From contig CAKOXC010000001.1 of NCBI GenBank assembly GCA_934129945.1, positions 186,001-250,000 on the forward strand: a stretch of DNA of 64,000 bases, in the 5' to 3' direction. The notes beneath the pieces were generated by a model, which had not been told where the DNA came from, searched no databases, and saw nothing but the letters and a program-made list of their open reading frames with translations. Shown in pieces: positions 1 to 9,803 of the stretch. Numbering within the stretch: position 1 is the stretch's first letter; each line of letters begins with the position of its first letter. The DNA comes from an uncultured Bacilli bacterium (GTDB lineage Bacteria; Bacillota_I; Bacilli_A; RF39; UBA660). Made by a program: the position numbers and the translations under genes.

Positions 1-323
1 GCAGCTATAGAATAAGTTAAATCGTCTTTTCTTGAAAAATTATTTACAGTTTTTGTAAAATTGATATCAAAAGTCATATCATAATCACTAGTATTTTCAA
101 CAGTAAATACTTTATCAGCTGACCAACCTGGTTCGATACTTTCAGCAGTTATTTCTTGAGTACCTGTAAAAGTAATTCCTAATTCTGCAGATTTAATAAC
201 TGTTTCAGTTTTATTGTTTTCAGTAACTTTTGCACTAAAATATGCAAATGTAGCTCCTACTACAGCAACTAATAATGTTGCAACTGCGATAACAGTTAAT
301 AATACAGTATTTTTCTTATCCAT
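1..323 (-). CDS. Secreted/anchored surface protein, TasA/camelysin-like N-terminus (partial)
   Basis: Only the first 107 codons are in the window; the rest lies off the left edge. The product starts MDKKNTVLLTVIAVATLL and continues into a hydrophobic stretch ending near ATFAYF, i.e. a signal peptide or N-terminal membrane anchor, followed by a polar, beta-rich Ser/Thr segment. This start is typical of TasA/camelysin-like secreted fibre proteins and of many short surface proteins in uncultured Bacilli. The start codon at 323 is preceded by a strong Shine-Dalgarno (complement of cctcctc, 331-337). Family assignment is tentative because the C-terminal domain is missing. Confidence 0.6.
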   Translation of the reverse strand, partial: MDKKNTVLLTVIAVATLLVAVVGATFAYFSAKVTENNKTETVIKSAELGITFTGTQEITAESIEPGWSADKVFTVENTSDYDMTFDINFTKTVNNFSRKDDLTYSIA

Positions 324-448
324 TTTCTATCCTCCTCTATGATTTAATATTACCAAAATTAACGATATAAATCAATATTAATTTTTTATCTTTCTAAGCA
401 ATTTTAAGCAATTAAAAACTTGTGATTTACACAAGTTAAATTTTTCAA

Positions 449-522
449 TGGAGGGGCCTACCAGATTCGAACTGGTGCTCAGGGAGTTGCAGTCCCTTGC
501 CTTACCACTTGGCTAAAGCCCC
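449..522 (-). tRNA. tRNA-Cys (GCA), CCA encoded
   Basis: Reading the minus strand gives a complete cloverleaf. The 7-bp acceptor stem begins GGGGCTT and closes with AGGCCCC. The anticodon loop CTGCAAC carries anticodon GCA, and the T-arm contains GTTCGAATC. The discriminator base is U, as expected for tRNA-Cys, and CCA is encoded (451-449). Confidence 0.93.
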
Positions 523-595
523 ACTTAATATAATATATGCGATTACTCATTTATTTTATCTAAAACTTTTTATAAAGTCAACAAAAAAGGGATTA

Positions 596-2194
596 TTATC
601 CCTTTAAAGTTACTTTATAACAATAATTTCTAATTGTAATTAATAAATTTAGATTTGATGATTCTTTAATTTCTGCATTAGTTTGTAAAATAATTTTGTC
701 TTTTAAATTATCAGGTGTAACATTTCTTGTTGTTACTTCTTTTCCATTGTATTCTACAGTAAAGAAATCTTCATAAAATTTACTAGTATTTTTTATTACT
801 TTATAATATTCTGTATTTTTATCTAATTTAGTTTCTAGGTCTAAAATTAATAAAGTTGTTTTTACTTTACTTGTACCATAACCTGTAGATACTACATCAT
901 TTAAATTTCGACATACATTATTACTACATAATTGATAAGAATAAATATAATTATCCTTTATCTCATAATTTTTAACTTTAATTGAACTATCTTTTAAATT
1001 AGAAGATTCTAAGCTTATATTTTCATTAATTTTAAAATTACTAATATTTTTGTTATCTATAATTCTTTTTGGTTTTATGTTTAATATTTTATAATGAGCT
1101 GTAATATCCCCAACTTTATATTCAATATTTTCTAATATTTTTAATTTATAGCTATTTTCAACTTGTTTTTCTGTAAGTTCAAAAACTAAATTGTAAGTTG
1201 TATTAGTATTTATATTGATTTTTTCACCATGATACGGAGTTCCAAAATCTATAAAGTAATCAGATCTATCTAATGTTGGAACAAGATAATTATTACCCAT
1301 TTGTAACCTAAAATTATTAGTATCTAATTTAGTTTTAACTACTGAATTATTAATAATATTTATTTTTAAAACTAAATAATATTTACCTTTAGTTATAGTT
1401 TTACCATTATAATCAACATTTGTTATCATACTATCAAGCATATTCATATTAAATGCACTGTGAGAAAAAGTCTTATTAGTTCCATATGATTTATTATATA
1501 CGTTAAAATGCATATAAAGTGTTGTTGCAACAACTAAGAATAAAATTATACTGATACAAGTAAATATAAATTTATTTTCTAAAACATAATACTTAAACTC
1601 TCTAATAAAACGTCTAAATGTCCTTTTATACTTATATGTTTCTACCCCTAAAACAAATTCAAATTCTTCATTATCTTTTTCATCAATATCAAGATCTTTT
1701 AAATCTAATTCAAATTTAAATTGTTTAATATCAAATCCTAAACCTCTAAATATTGAATAAAAAGCAAAGAAATATTGAGGCAAAGTGATAATTAAAGATA
1801 TATCTCTGTAAGCTCTAGCAGCTTTAGCTGTTAATTCTTCTATTTCTAAATTGCTTAGAATGCCATGATATACTGTTAATGCTACAAATAAAATTAAATA
1901 ATAAACTATAAAGGCAATATATAATTTTGTATTTTTTTTCTTTTGACGCATTAAATAATAGACAATTAAAGCTACTATTACAATTAGTAATATAGCTAAA
2001 TACATAAAGAAATTTATGTAACTACCAGCCAAATTACTTATTGTACTATAAGTGTAATTATTTGAAACATAACTACTAAAAAATTTAAAAATATTATTAG
2101 TTTTTATTAATAAATAAACTACTGGTAAAAAAAGTAATAAATGTATTAGCTTAAAATGTCTAATTAAAAACTTATAAGGCTTTCTTAGTATCAT
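596..2194 (-). CDS. Multi-pass membrane protein with extracytoplasmic beta-rich domain, unknown function
   Basis: 532 residues from the preferred start at 2194 (MILRKPYKF), which has a GGGG Shine-Dalgarno just upstream; an earlier ATG at 2278 lies inside the upstream gene. The N-terminal half has about four hydrophobic segments with a charged, acidic cytoplasmic loop (LDLKDLDIDEKDNEEF). A further membrane segment (ILFLVVATTLYMHF) is followed by a roughly 300-residue Asn/Thr/Lys-rich region that looks extracytoplasmic and beta-stranded, resembling telokin-like DUF4352 domains. Two nearby cysteines (QLCSNNVC) could form a disulfide. I do not recognise a named family. Confidence 0.7.
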   Translation of the reverse strand: MILRKPYKFLIRHFKLIHLLLFLPVVYLLIKTNNIFKFFSSYVSNNYTYSTISNLAGSYINFFMYLAILLIVIVALIVYYLMRQKKKNTKLYIAFIVYYLILFVALTVYHGILSNLEIEELTAKAARAYRDISLIITLPQYFFAFYSIFRGLGFDIKQFKFELDLKDLDIDEKDNEEFEFVLGVETYKYKRTFRRFIREFKYYVLENKFIFTCISIILFLVVATTLYMHFNVYNKSYGTNKTFSHSAFNMNMLDSMITNVDYNGKTITKGKYYLVLKINIINNSVVKTKLDTNNFRLQMGNNYLVPTLDRSDYFIDFGTPYHGEKININTNTTYNLVFELTEKQVENSYKLKILENIEYKVGDITAHYKILNIKPKRIIDNKNISNFKINENISLESSNLKDSSIKVKNYEIKDNYIYSYQLCSNNVCRNLNDVVSTGYGTSKVKTTLLILDLETKLDKNTEYYKVIKNTSKFYEDFFTVEYNGKEVTTRNVTPDNLKDKIILQTNAEIKESSNLNLLITIRNYCYKVTLKG

Positions 2195-2258
2195 ATTATA
2201 TCCCCAATCTATTATTATTTTATCATAAAAAAAATATGAGTGATACCCATATTTTAGA

Positions 2259-2711
2259 TTATTTTGTTTTATTAACAAGAAGTTGTCCAGCCATTAGATA
2301 TACAGTTGGATTATATTTATTAAAATTATCTTTTGAAGTATTAAATGTTTTTATAACATTTTCTATAGTATCCCCTTCTTTAGTTATGTAATAACTATAA
2401 CCACTTTTAGGAATTAATATTTCTTGTCCAGGATAAATATAATCATCTTCATCTAATCCATTCATACTAGATAAAAGCTCTGGATTTATATTATATTTTC
2501 TAGCAATTTTATATAAAGAGTCTCCCTTTTCAATTATATATGTATTATAGTAGTTTTCACTATTTTTAGGTACTACTATATCCATTCCTTCTCTTACCAT
2601 ATCATCAAAATAAATATTATTAATTTCTTTTAAATATTCTTTATTAGTATTAAATAAATTTGCCACATCATTTAAAGATTCACCATATTTTAGGCGATAT
2701 TTCATAAACAT
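2259..2711 (-). CDS. Small protein made of three LysM repeats
   Basis: 150 residues consisting almost entirely of three LysM peptidoglycan-binding modules: residues ~4-48 (YRLKYGESLNDVANLF), ~58-102 (YIIEKGDSLYKIARKY) and ~107-150 (YITKEGDTIENVIKTF). No signal peptide or catalytic domain is visible, so if it acts on the wall it must be released or exported non-classically. Alternatively it is a spore-associated LysM protein, like SafA/YaaH-type proteins. The Shine-Dalgarno AGGAG sits five bases before ATG 2711. Confidence 0.85.
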   Translation of the reverse strand: MFMKYRLKYGESLNDVANLFNTNKEYLKEINNIYFDDMVREGMDIVVPKNSENYYNTYIIEKGDSLYKIARKYNINPELLSSMNGLDEDDYIYPGQEILIPKSGYSYYITKEGDTIENVIKTFNTSKDNFNKYNPTVYLMAGQLLVNKTK

Positions 2712-2756
2712 ATTATCACTCCTAAAATATAATATGATAATATTTTTTTTGTGCTA

Positions 2757-3902
2757 TTAATAGATTACAACCATATTTTCATAATTAAAATTAAATTCAA
2801 AATTTGTAAATAGTTCTTGATTGCCATAAATAAAATCATACTTATATAATTTATCATCAGCTATATAATATACTTCATCATTAATTTGATATACTATATT
2901 TTTTATATTTAAATTGCTTATTTTAATTTTATCAGAAATATTTTTTATTTTTAAATATAAGTTTTCATTTTCTATAACATAATCATAATAATTATTTGAA
3001 GTAAATTCTATATTATCATTTATAATTTTACATAATTTAATTTTTTCTTGTTTATTATCTTTATAAATCACTCCAAAATCATTTTTACTAACTATGTTAA
3101 TTTTTTTCTTTTTAACATTTATTTCATATTCTTTTTTATTTTTTTCATCCAAAAGATAAATCTTATTTTTATATACTCCCACTATTCTAGATTCAAAAGA
3201 TATATCATTCTTTAAGTTTATTTCATCAATTTTATTATTTTTTAAATTTAGGCGAATTAATTTATTATAATTATATTTTTGATCATAATCAGCAAGTACT
3301 AAATATTTATCTGTTTTAGCCATTATTTCTAAGTTATAAATGTCGTTATCAAAAATTTTTATTTGTTTTTTTTCATTATCATTTATTTTTATAAAACTAT
3401 TATAATTCCATATTAAATAAGATTTATCATCAAGATTTATCTTAATATTTTTATATTTTTGATAATTATCTTGTTTTTTATTTATATATTTATTAGGAAT
3501 TATATTTATTAAAGAACTCGAAATTAATTCGTTATCTTTTATACATAACTTATTATTAGCAATTATTTTTGAATCAATTATAATACAGTTTGTATTTTCA
3601 TTGTTATATTCTTTTATACTATTTATTAACTTTCTATCAGGAGTATATTTTGATACCCCAATGGTTTTATAGATTTTATCATTTTTCTTAATAGTAAATA
3701 AATATTCTTTATCTTTTTTTATATATTTTTCCTGAATGTTAAAACCATTAATTTTATAATCATACTCATAGTTTCTTGGAGTTAAATATATTATCAAATA
3801 AATTATTATTAAACTTAAAAGCACTATTATAAATCGTCTTAATTTTTTAATTGACGTCGTTATATTGTTTGTAGTATGCTTCTTTGACTTCTTCACTACC
3901 AT
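2757..3902 (-). CDS. Membrane-anchored beta-propeller-like protein, unknown function
   Basis: 381 residues with a short basic cytoplasmic tail, one transmembrane segment (FIIVLLSLIIIYLIIYL, residues ~28-45) and a long, Lys/Asn/Ile-rich extracytoplasmic region of short beta-strand repeats (for example SYLIWNYNSF, KYLVLADYDQ, NKIYLLDEKN) suggestive of a degenerate propeller. The function is not recognised. The start at 3902 lies 56 bases inside the preceding gene on the same strand, an unusually long overlap; the only nearby in-frame alternative is GTG 3896. Confidence 0.65.
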   Translation of the reverse strand: MVVKKSKKHTTNNITTSIKKLRRFIIVLLSLIIIYLIIYLTPRNYEYDYKINGFNIQEKYIKKDKEYLFTIKKNDKIYKTIGVSKYTPDRKLINSIKEYNNENTNCIIIDSKIIANNKLCIKDNELISSSLINIIPNKYINKKQDNYQKYKNIKINLDDKSYLIWNYNSFIKINDNEKKQIKIFDNDIYNLEIMAKTDKYLVLADYDQKYNYNKLIRLNLKNNKIDEINLKNDISFESRIVGVYKNKIYLLDEKNKKEYEINVKKKKINIVSKNDFGVIYKDNKQEKIKLCKIINDNIEFTSNNYYDYVIENENLYLKIKNISDKIKISNLNIKNIVYQINDEVYYIADDKLYKYDFIYGNQELFTNFEFNFNYENMVVIY

Positions 3903-4323
3903 ATTTTTTCTTCTCTTCCATCATAAATTCTGAAATTTGAGTTTCTATTTCAGGCAAACTCTTTTTAGAAAGGTTAGTAATGATTACTTCTTCTTTTACT
4001 GTATCAATTGTAATTTTACCCCATATAATACCCATATAAACTTCCATATCATTAAATAAATCTGGCGTAATAGTTGTTAATGTATAACCAAATAATAATC
4101 TTTTCTTACCAATTAAAATTCTTTTATTTGATAAAACTATTACACAAGTACTCCATAAATCAAAAGGATTGTCATTTTTTTGACCAGCAAATGCATATAA
4201 AACTTCTTCCCCTGGATTTAAATGTCTTTCAACAACACTAGAATGTTTTTTTAATCGCCACCATGTAACAGTACTTGGATATTTTTTCTTAAATTCTTTT
4301 ACTTTTTCATAAACTGCACCCAT
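3847..4323 (-). CDS. PH-domain-like (bPH/YokE-type) cytoplasmic protein
   Basis: 158 residues from MGAVYEKVKEF; this start (4323) has an AGGTG Shine-Dalgarno and is preferred over the longer frame. The core pattern (LNPGEEVLYAFAGQ, then VIVLSNKRILIGKKRLLFGY, then ITIDTVKEEVIITNL) matches the bacterial pleckstrin-homology fold, where a 'TNKRL'-like strand follows a first hydrophobic strand. Such proteins have no firmly known substrate. The 3' end overlaps the next gene by 56 bases. Confidence 0.65.
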   Translation of the reverse strand: MGAVYEKVKEFKKKYPSTVTWWRLKKHSSVVERHLNPGEEVLYAFAGQKNDNPFDLWSTCVIVLSNKRILIGKKRLLFGYTLTTITPDLFNDMEVYMGIIWGKITIDTVKEEVIITNLSKKSLPEIETQISEFMMEEKKKYGSEEVKEAYYKQYNDVN

Positions 4324-4354
4324 ATTATCACCTATTAATATTTTATCAAAGAAA

Positions 4355-4390
4355 AAGAAAAAAGACAATTAGTCAAGTAACTGATTGTCT
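4355..4390 (-). terminator. Rho-independent terminator of phosphoketolase gene
   Basis: On the minus strand, AGACAAT and ATTGTCT form a 7-bp stem followed by a U-rich run. The stem straddles the phosphoketolase stop codon, so termination and the end of translation share sequence. Confidence 0.7.
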
Positions 4391-6747
4391 AAAGTCCAAT
4401 TTTTAACTTCTGGAATATCTTCTCCATTATCAAAAATGTATTGTTTATGTCTAATTAATTTTTCATTACAATATTGTTCAAGTTTCATTGTTCTTTCATT
4501 TGAGTAACCCAAGTGTTTTAAAGCAAGTAATACTAAATGATATCTATCGATTTCATTTTGAACTCTCATATCAAATGGTGTAGTTATCGTTCCTTGTTCA
4601 TTATATCCTCTTACATGTAAGTTTTGATTTTCACGACTATAAGTTAGTTGGTGAATTAATGAAGGATAACCATGGAAAGCAAATATAATAGGTTTGTCTT
4701 TAGTAAATAACATATTATATTCTTTTTGAGATAATCCATGAGGATGTTTTTCTTTATCTTCAAGTCTCATTAAGTCTACAACATTAATAACTCTAACTTT
4801 AACTTCAGGTAAAAATTTACGCAGTATACCAGAAGCTGCTACTACTTCAAGTGTTGGAGTATCACCACAACTTGCTAAAACTATATCTGGCGTTTTTCCT
4901 TCATCATTACTTGCGAATGCCCAAATTCCTATACCATTAGTACAATGTTTTACTGCTTGGTCCATATTCAACCATTGAATTGATGGATGTTTACTTGCTA
5001 CTATAACATTTATATAATTTTTACTTTTTATAATATGATTAAAACAAGATATTAAACAGTTTGTATCTGGTGGTAAATACATTCTTACAATACTTGCTTT
5101 CTTTGTCACAATATGATTTAAAAATCCTGGATCTTGATGTGTGAATCCATTATGATCTTGTTGCCATACATGAGATGTTAAAACATAATTTAGGGAAGCA
5201 ATATCTTTTCGCCATGGAAGTTCACTACATACTTTTAACCATTTAGCGTGTTGACTAGTCATAGAGTCTATAATTCTTATAAATGCTTCATAACTAGTAA
5301 AGAAACCATGTCTTCCTGTTAAAAGATATCCTTCTAACCAACCCTCACATAAATTTTCAGAAAGCATTGAATCTATTACTCTTCCTTCAGTTGATAAAAA
5401 TTCATCATTATCTAGTGTACTATTATCCCATTGTCTTTTAGTAGCTTGAAAAACATAATTTAATCTATTTGATAATAATTCATCTGGTGAAAAAACTCTA
5501 AAATTATCTGGATTATTTTTAATAATATCTCTAACATAATTTCCAAGTTGCATCATATCGCTAGCTTTTTCTAGACCAGGCTTACTAATTTTCAATTCAT
5601 AATCTTGAAAATTAGGTAATTTTAATTCTTTTAACATTAATCCACCATTAGCATTAGGATTTAAACCCATTCTTCTATCACCTTTAGGTGCTAAAGCTTT
5701 TAACTCTTTTTTTAACGAACCATTTTCATCAAATAATTCTTCTGGATGATAACTTTTAAGCCAGTTATCAAGTAACTCTAAATTATTACCTGTAGTTTTA
5801 TCTACTTGAACAGGAATTTGATGAGCTCTAAATGTACCTTCTATTTCTTTATTATCAACTATTTTAGGACCTGTCCATCCCTTTGGTGTTCTAAGAACTA
5901 TCATCGGCCACTTTGGTCTCTTATCATTTCCCTTCATAGCTTCTTCTTTTATATTTTTTATTTTTTCAATTACTTCATCCAAAGTTTGAGCCATTAATTG
6001 ATGCATTATTCTTGGATTATCACCGCAAACATAGTATGGTTGCCATCCACACCCTTTAAGAAAATCATCAAGTTCTTCTTCATCAATTCTTGACATTACT
6101 GTTGGGTTTGCTATTTTATAACCATTTAAATGTAAAATTGGTAAGACAACACCATCTTTTTTAGGATTTAAAAATTTATTAGAATGCCATGATGTTGCTA
6201 GAGTACCTGTTTCTGCTTCACCATCTCCAACTACACACGCAGCTATTAAATTAGGATTATCAAATACGGCACCAAAAGCATGAGCAAGAGAATAACCAAG
6301 TTCTCCACCTTCATTAATAGAACCTGGTGTTTCAGGAGCTACATGAGAAGATATTCCTCCAGGGAAACTAAATTGTTTACATAACTTTTCTAATCCCTTT
6401 TCATCTTCAGTAATATTTGGGTAAACTTCGCTATAACTACCTTCTAAGTATGTTTGTGCTACCATTGCTTGTCCCCCATGACCTGGTCCTGAAATATAAA
6501 TCATATTTAAATCATATTTATTTATAATTCTATTTAAATGTGTATAGACAAAATTTTGACCAGGAGCAGTTCCCCAGTGACCAACTAATTTAGGTTTTAT
6601 ATCATCAACTGTTAATTTTTCTCTTAAAAGTGGATTTTTATAAAGATATAACTGTGCTACTGATAAATAATTTGCTGCTCTAAAGTAAGCATCAATTTTA
6701 TATAATTCTTCTCGTGATAAAACATTTTTAATTTCTATATTCTTCAT
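4369..6747 (-). CDS. xfp: Xylulose-5-phosphate/fructose-6-phosphate phosphoketolase
   Basis: 792 residues, the usual length. It is a thiamine-diphosphate enzyme cleaving xylulose-5-P (and often fructose-6-P) with phosphate to acetyl-phosphate plus glyceraldehyde-3-P (or erythrose-4-P). Visible family marks: GHWGTAPGQNF near residue 57, SGPGHGGQAM near 87, the ThDP-binding GDGEAETG at 174-181 followed by NGYKIANPT, and QDHNGFTHQDPGF in the C-terminal half. The start at 6747 has an AGAGGGA Shine-Dalgarno; an upstream in-frame ATG lacks one. It implies heterolactic-type sugar catabolism with acetyl-phosphate for ATP. It appears monocistronic, bounded by terminators on both sides. Confidence 0.95.
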   Translation of the reverse strand: MKNIEIKNVLSREELYKIDAYFRAANYLSVAQLYLYKNPLLREKLTVDDIKPKLVGHWGTAPGQNFVYTHLNRIINKYDLNMIYISGPGHGGQAMVAQTYLEGSYSEVYPNITEDEKGLEKLCKQFSFPGGISSHVAPETPGSINEGGELGYSLAHAFGAVFDNPNLIAACVVGDGEAETGTLATSWHSNKFLNPKKDGVVLPILHLNGYKIANPTVMSRIDEEELDDFLKGCGWQPYYVCGDNPRIMHQLMAQTLDEVIEKIKNIKEEAMKGNDKRPKWPMIVLRTPKGWTGPKIVDNKEIEGTFRAHQIPVQVDKTTGNNLELLDNWLKSYHPEELFDENGSLKKELKALAPKGDRRMGLNPNANGGLMLKELKLPNFQDYELKISKPGLEKASDMMQLGNYVRDIIKNNPDNFRVFSPDELLSNRLNYVFQATKRQWDNSTLDNDEFLSTEGRVIDSMLSENLCEGWLEGYLLTGRHGFFTSYEAFIRIIDSMTSQHAKWLKVCSELPWRKDIASLNYVLTSHVWQQDHNGFTHQDPGFLNHIVTKKASIVRMYLPPDTNCLISCFNHIIKSKNYINVIVASKHPSIQWLNMDQAVKHCTNGIGIWAFASNDEGKTPDIVLASCGDTPTLEVVAASGILRKFLPEVKVRVINVVDLMRLEDKEKHPHGLSQKEYNMLFTKDKPIIFAFHGYPSLIHQLTYSRENQNLHVRGYNEQGTITTPFDMRVQNEIDRYHLVLLALKHLGYSNERTMKLEQYCNEKLIRHKQYIFDNGEDIPEVKNWTLDNQLLD

Positions 6748-6789
6748 ACTAGTCCCTCTATTCTTAATAAGTATATCAAAAAAACTAAA

Positions 6790-6816
6790 AGAAAAAAACA
6801 ATTTATTCATTGTTTT
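6790..6816 (-). terminator. Rho-independent terminator at end of GT-C-like gene
   Basis: Minus strand: stem AAAACAAT / ATTGTTTT (6809-6816 and 6795-6802) followed by a T-rich tract; the hairpin overlaps the stop codon of the upstream membrane-protein gene. Confidence 0.65.
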
Positions 6817-8620
6817 TTAACCTTGTTACAATTAATGTAAATATAAATGGCATTATAAATATAAATGGCATTGCGTATCTAAAATAAGTATTAACTGGTG
6901 ATGCTACACAAATTAATAAAGATATTAGTAAAGGTGATAACACAATTAGATATTCTTTTTTCTTTTTAAAAATAGAATATGTTGTTAATCCTAATAATAA
7001 CCAAGTATTAAATCCAATATTACTTATTAACCCAATAAAAGGAATATATGGAAATCCTTGAGCAAATGAAGATAATATTAGTCTTAATGAACTCAAATTA
7101 TTAAAATGATAATTAACTAATTTATCTTCGGTAATTCTAGTATCATATTTATAATAAATATACCAGTTTGTTGATTGAGGACTAAAATATCCATATATAT
7201 TATTTAAAGTTGCTTCAATATACACTAATGGATGTTTAAAGAAACATTTAAACCAAACTTTTAAATATGCTAATAATTCTTTTTTTGTTGTATATTTATT
7301 AAATTCATTTTTTACAGGATCGGATATTGTTGGATTATATCTTTTTGCAAGAGTTTCATATCCTAAAACCTTATCTATTACTTTAATATCATTTTTAGAT
7401 AAATCTTTATTATAATATTTTACATATCTAGCAGTCTGTTGAAAAGGAATTGATAAAGTTTCTCTTATACTTCCATCAGTTATTTTTAAGGAAGGTAACA
7501 ACACTTTTGTGTAAGTTCCATAAAAAGCTAAAACTCCAATAAATATAACTAATAAAGTTTGAAAGTATTTTTTTGAATATATTAATATCAAAGGAAATGA
7601 TAATATTAAAACATATATACCATTATTTCTAAACAAACATACAGCAAACATTATTAATAGCAATTGAATCATTTCTTTATATGATAATTTTTCTTGTTTA
7701 GATCTTATAATTTTATCTAATTTCATGACATATAAAATTATAAAACATGTATAATAAGTATCTTTAACACCACTCATAGCATAAAGTGGAAACATCGGAA
7801 TAAAACAATATAAAAGTAAAACTATAAATACAATTTTTTTATTTACGTTATTTTCATTCAAATATTTAATAGTTAATGATAAAGTAAAAGCTAAAAATAA
7901 CAACTGAGTTAAACTATAAATAAATAATCCAAAATTATCATTAAGCAAAAATCTTCCTAATTTAAGAGAATATCCTAAAATCATAGTATGAAAAACAGGA
8001 TGATGATTAGTCAAAAATACATTATTATCAAGAAGTATTGCATAATCAGCATATTTAGTTCTTACATTAAAAAATTGTTTTATTTGAAAACTAGGATCAG
8101 GAGATAATATAATTGGATAAAAAGCTATTACATAAATACTCCAGCAAATTAAAATAGCTATAAAGCTAAATAAAAAAGGATGCTTTAAAAATAAATTTAT
8201 AATCTTATTTTCTTTTAATTTAAACTCATGATTTTTTATAAAATTTTCAAAGTATATAAAACTTCTTTTTAGAACAATATAAATTGCTATAAATCTAATT
8301 AAATTGTATAAAATTAACCACATATTTTTATAAAGATATGATAAATTTCCTGTATTAATAAAAACATTTGATATTAATAAAAATATATCCAATAAAATTA
8401 TAAAAAATATTTTTGATTTTGTTAATTCAATATTTTTAGTCTTTATCATTATAAAACAAATATAAATTATTAATGAAATATCAGATATTATATCAACATA
8501 AAGTTGTAAGTGATATTTATTTAATTCTATATTTGGAATATAAAGTATATGTTGATTATAAAATATAATTATTGCTAAAATTATTCCAAAAACTATATTT
8601 TTTGCTATATTTTTTTTCAT
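6803..8620 (-). CDS. Polytopic membrane protein, DUF6020/GT-C glycosyltransferase-like
   Basis: 605 residues with about 13 hydrophobic segments. Two conserved-looking polar motifs lie in an early extracytoplasmic loop, SPDPSFQ (about residue 174) and TNHHPVFHT (about 206). An acidic residue followed by a histidine-rich loop is characteristic of GT-C-fold glycosyltransferases and the DUF6020 family, which use polyprenyl-phosphate sugars outside the membrane. Donor and acceptor are unknown. Start ATG 8620 has a GAGGT Shine-Dalgarno. The diguanylate cyclase gene immediately upstream is only 10 bases away, so the two are probably co-transcribed. Confidence 0.7.
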   Translation of the reverse strand: MKKNIAKNIVFGIILAIIIFYNQHILYIPNIELNKYHLQLYVDIISDISLIIYICFIMIKTKNIELTKSKIFFIILLDIFLLISNVFINTGNLSYLYKNMWLILYNLIRFIAIYIVLKRSFIYFENFIKNHEFKLKENKIINLFLKHPFLFSFIAILICWSIYVIAFYPIILSPDPSFQIKQFFNVRTKYADYAILLDNNVFLTNHHPVFHTMILGYSLKLGRFLLNDNFGLFIYSLTQLLFLAFTLSLTIKYLNENNVNKKIVFIVLLLYCFIPMFPLYAMSGVKDTYYTCFIILYVMKLDKIIRSKQEKLSYKEMIQLLLIMFAVCLFRNNGIYVLILSFPLILIYSKKYFQTLLVIFIGVLAFYGTYTKVLLPSLKITDGSIRETLSIPFQQTARYVKYYNKDLSKNDIKVIDKVLGYETLAKRYNPTISDPVKNEFNKYTTKKELLAYLKVWFKCFFKHPLVYIEATLNNIYGYFSPQSTNWYIYYKYDTRITEDKLVNYHFNNLSSLRLILSSFAQGFPYIPFIGLISNIGFNTWLLLGLTTYSIFKKKKEYLIVLSPLLISLLICVASPVNTYFRYAMPFIFIMPFIFTLIVTRLKNNE

Positions 8621-8629
8621 GTATTACCT

Positions 8630-9700
8630 CTATCCTTTATAAATTATTACTTTATTTCTTCCTTCATTTTTTGCTTGGTATAATGCTTTGTCAGCTTGAT
8701 CTAACCATTTGTATATGCTAGATTTTCCATCATAAGAACTTATACCAGCACTAAATGTTATTTTTTCATTATTTATATAATCATGTTTTACATTACCAAA
8801 ATTTTTACGAGTTTTTTCAATAATATTATAAACATTTTTTATATCAGTATTTTTAAATAAAATAACAAATTCTTCGCCACCGAATCTATAAGCTTTTACA
8901 TTATTTGATTCTAATTTATTCAAATAGTTAGTTATTGAAAGTAATGCTTTATCACCATTAACATGTCCAAAAGTATCATTTATTCTTTTAAAAAAGTCTA
9001 AATCTAACATTACAATGCAAGGAGATATTTTATTATTTTGTTTTTTTATAATTTCTAAATCTCTAATTAAACTATTTTTATTAAGTAGTTTAGTTAATGG
9101 CTCAATATCTAATTTTCTTTGTAAATTATTATGTTTTTTTATTATTTTTTTAATGTAAAAACTATCTTCTTGAACCATAAAATATATTTCTTTACTTACT
9201 TTAAATATGATATTCAAAATTATTATCGCAATAATAACCCCGATTAGTTCAATAGAATCTTTTGATATATTATTAATAAAATAATTCAAAATTAATAATA
9301 TATTTAAAAAATAAAATATTTTCATAGTTTTTAAATTTTCAAAAACTGCTGCAAATATAATTGCTATACAAGGCAATACTAGTAAAATAGAATAATTTGT
9401 ATAAAAAATTGATGGTAAAAAACTTATTAAAAAATAATTTATACATATAACTTTTTTAGATTTTTCTAAATTTTCTTCTTTCAAATTGGAAAGTGCTATT
9501 AATGACAAAATAAAATTACAAAGATTCAAAATTAAAACTTTAAAAATAACATTTAGTGTTAAACTTTTATTTTGAACAAATTTGATTATTAATGAAAAAA
9601 TATTAACAAATAAAATACTTAAAGTTAATATAAGACAACAAGAAACTACAAAAGATAACCACTTTTTATAAGAATTTTTGAAATAATCATTTGTATTCAT
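8630..9700 (-). CDS. Membrane-bound diguanylate cyclase (GGDEF)
   Basis: 356 residues. Five or six transmembrane helices fill residues ~15-170, a short coiled linker follows, then a GGDEF domain from ~195. The domain shows DLDFFKRINDTFGH (metal- and nucleotide-binding) and the active-site signature GGEEF at 274-278, so it should make c-di-GMP from two GTP. The position of the allosteric I-site (RxxD, five residues before the signature) reads SNNV, so product inhibition at that site is probably absent. No PDE (EAL/HD-GYP) or PilZ gene lies in this window. Likely co-transcribed with the downstream GT-C-like gene. Confidence 0.9.
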   Translation of the reverse strand: MNTNDYFKNSYKKWLSFVVSCCLILTLSILFVNIFSLIIKFVQNKSLTLNVIFKVLILNLCNFILSLIALSNLKEENLEKSKKVICINYFLISFLPSIFYTNYSILLVLPCIAIIFAAVFENLKTMKIFYFLNILLILNYFINNISKDSIELIGVIIAIIILNIIFKVSKEIYFMVQEDSFYIKKIIKKHNNLQRKLDIEPLTKLLNKNSLIRDLEIIKKQNNKISPCIVMLDLDFFKRINDTFGHVNGDKALLSITNYLNKLESNNVKAYRFGGEEFVILFKNTDIKNVYNIIEKTRKNFGNVKHDYINNEKITFSAGISSYDGKSSIYKWLDQADKALYQAKNEGRNKVIIYKG

Positions 9701-9803
9701 ATCAACATCTATCCTTTAATTATAATTTTAAACATTTATATATAAAAATGCAATTGTAACTTATATAAGTTTACTATTTTATTATACTAATAATGGTGAT
9801 TAT

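Noticed and set aside
5806..5997. 63-codon open frame on the plus strand inside the phosphoketolase gene
   Set aside because: It is antisense to a strongly supported gene, has no Shine-Dalgarno and low-complexity composition.
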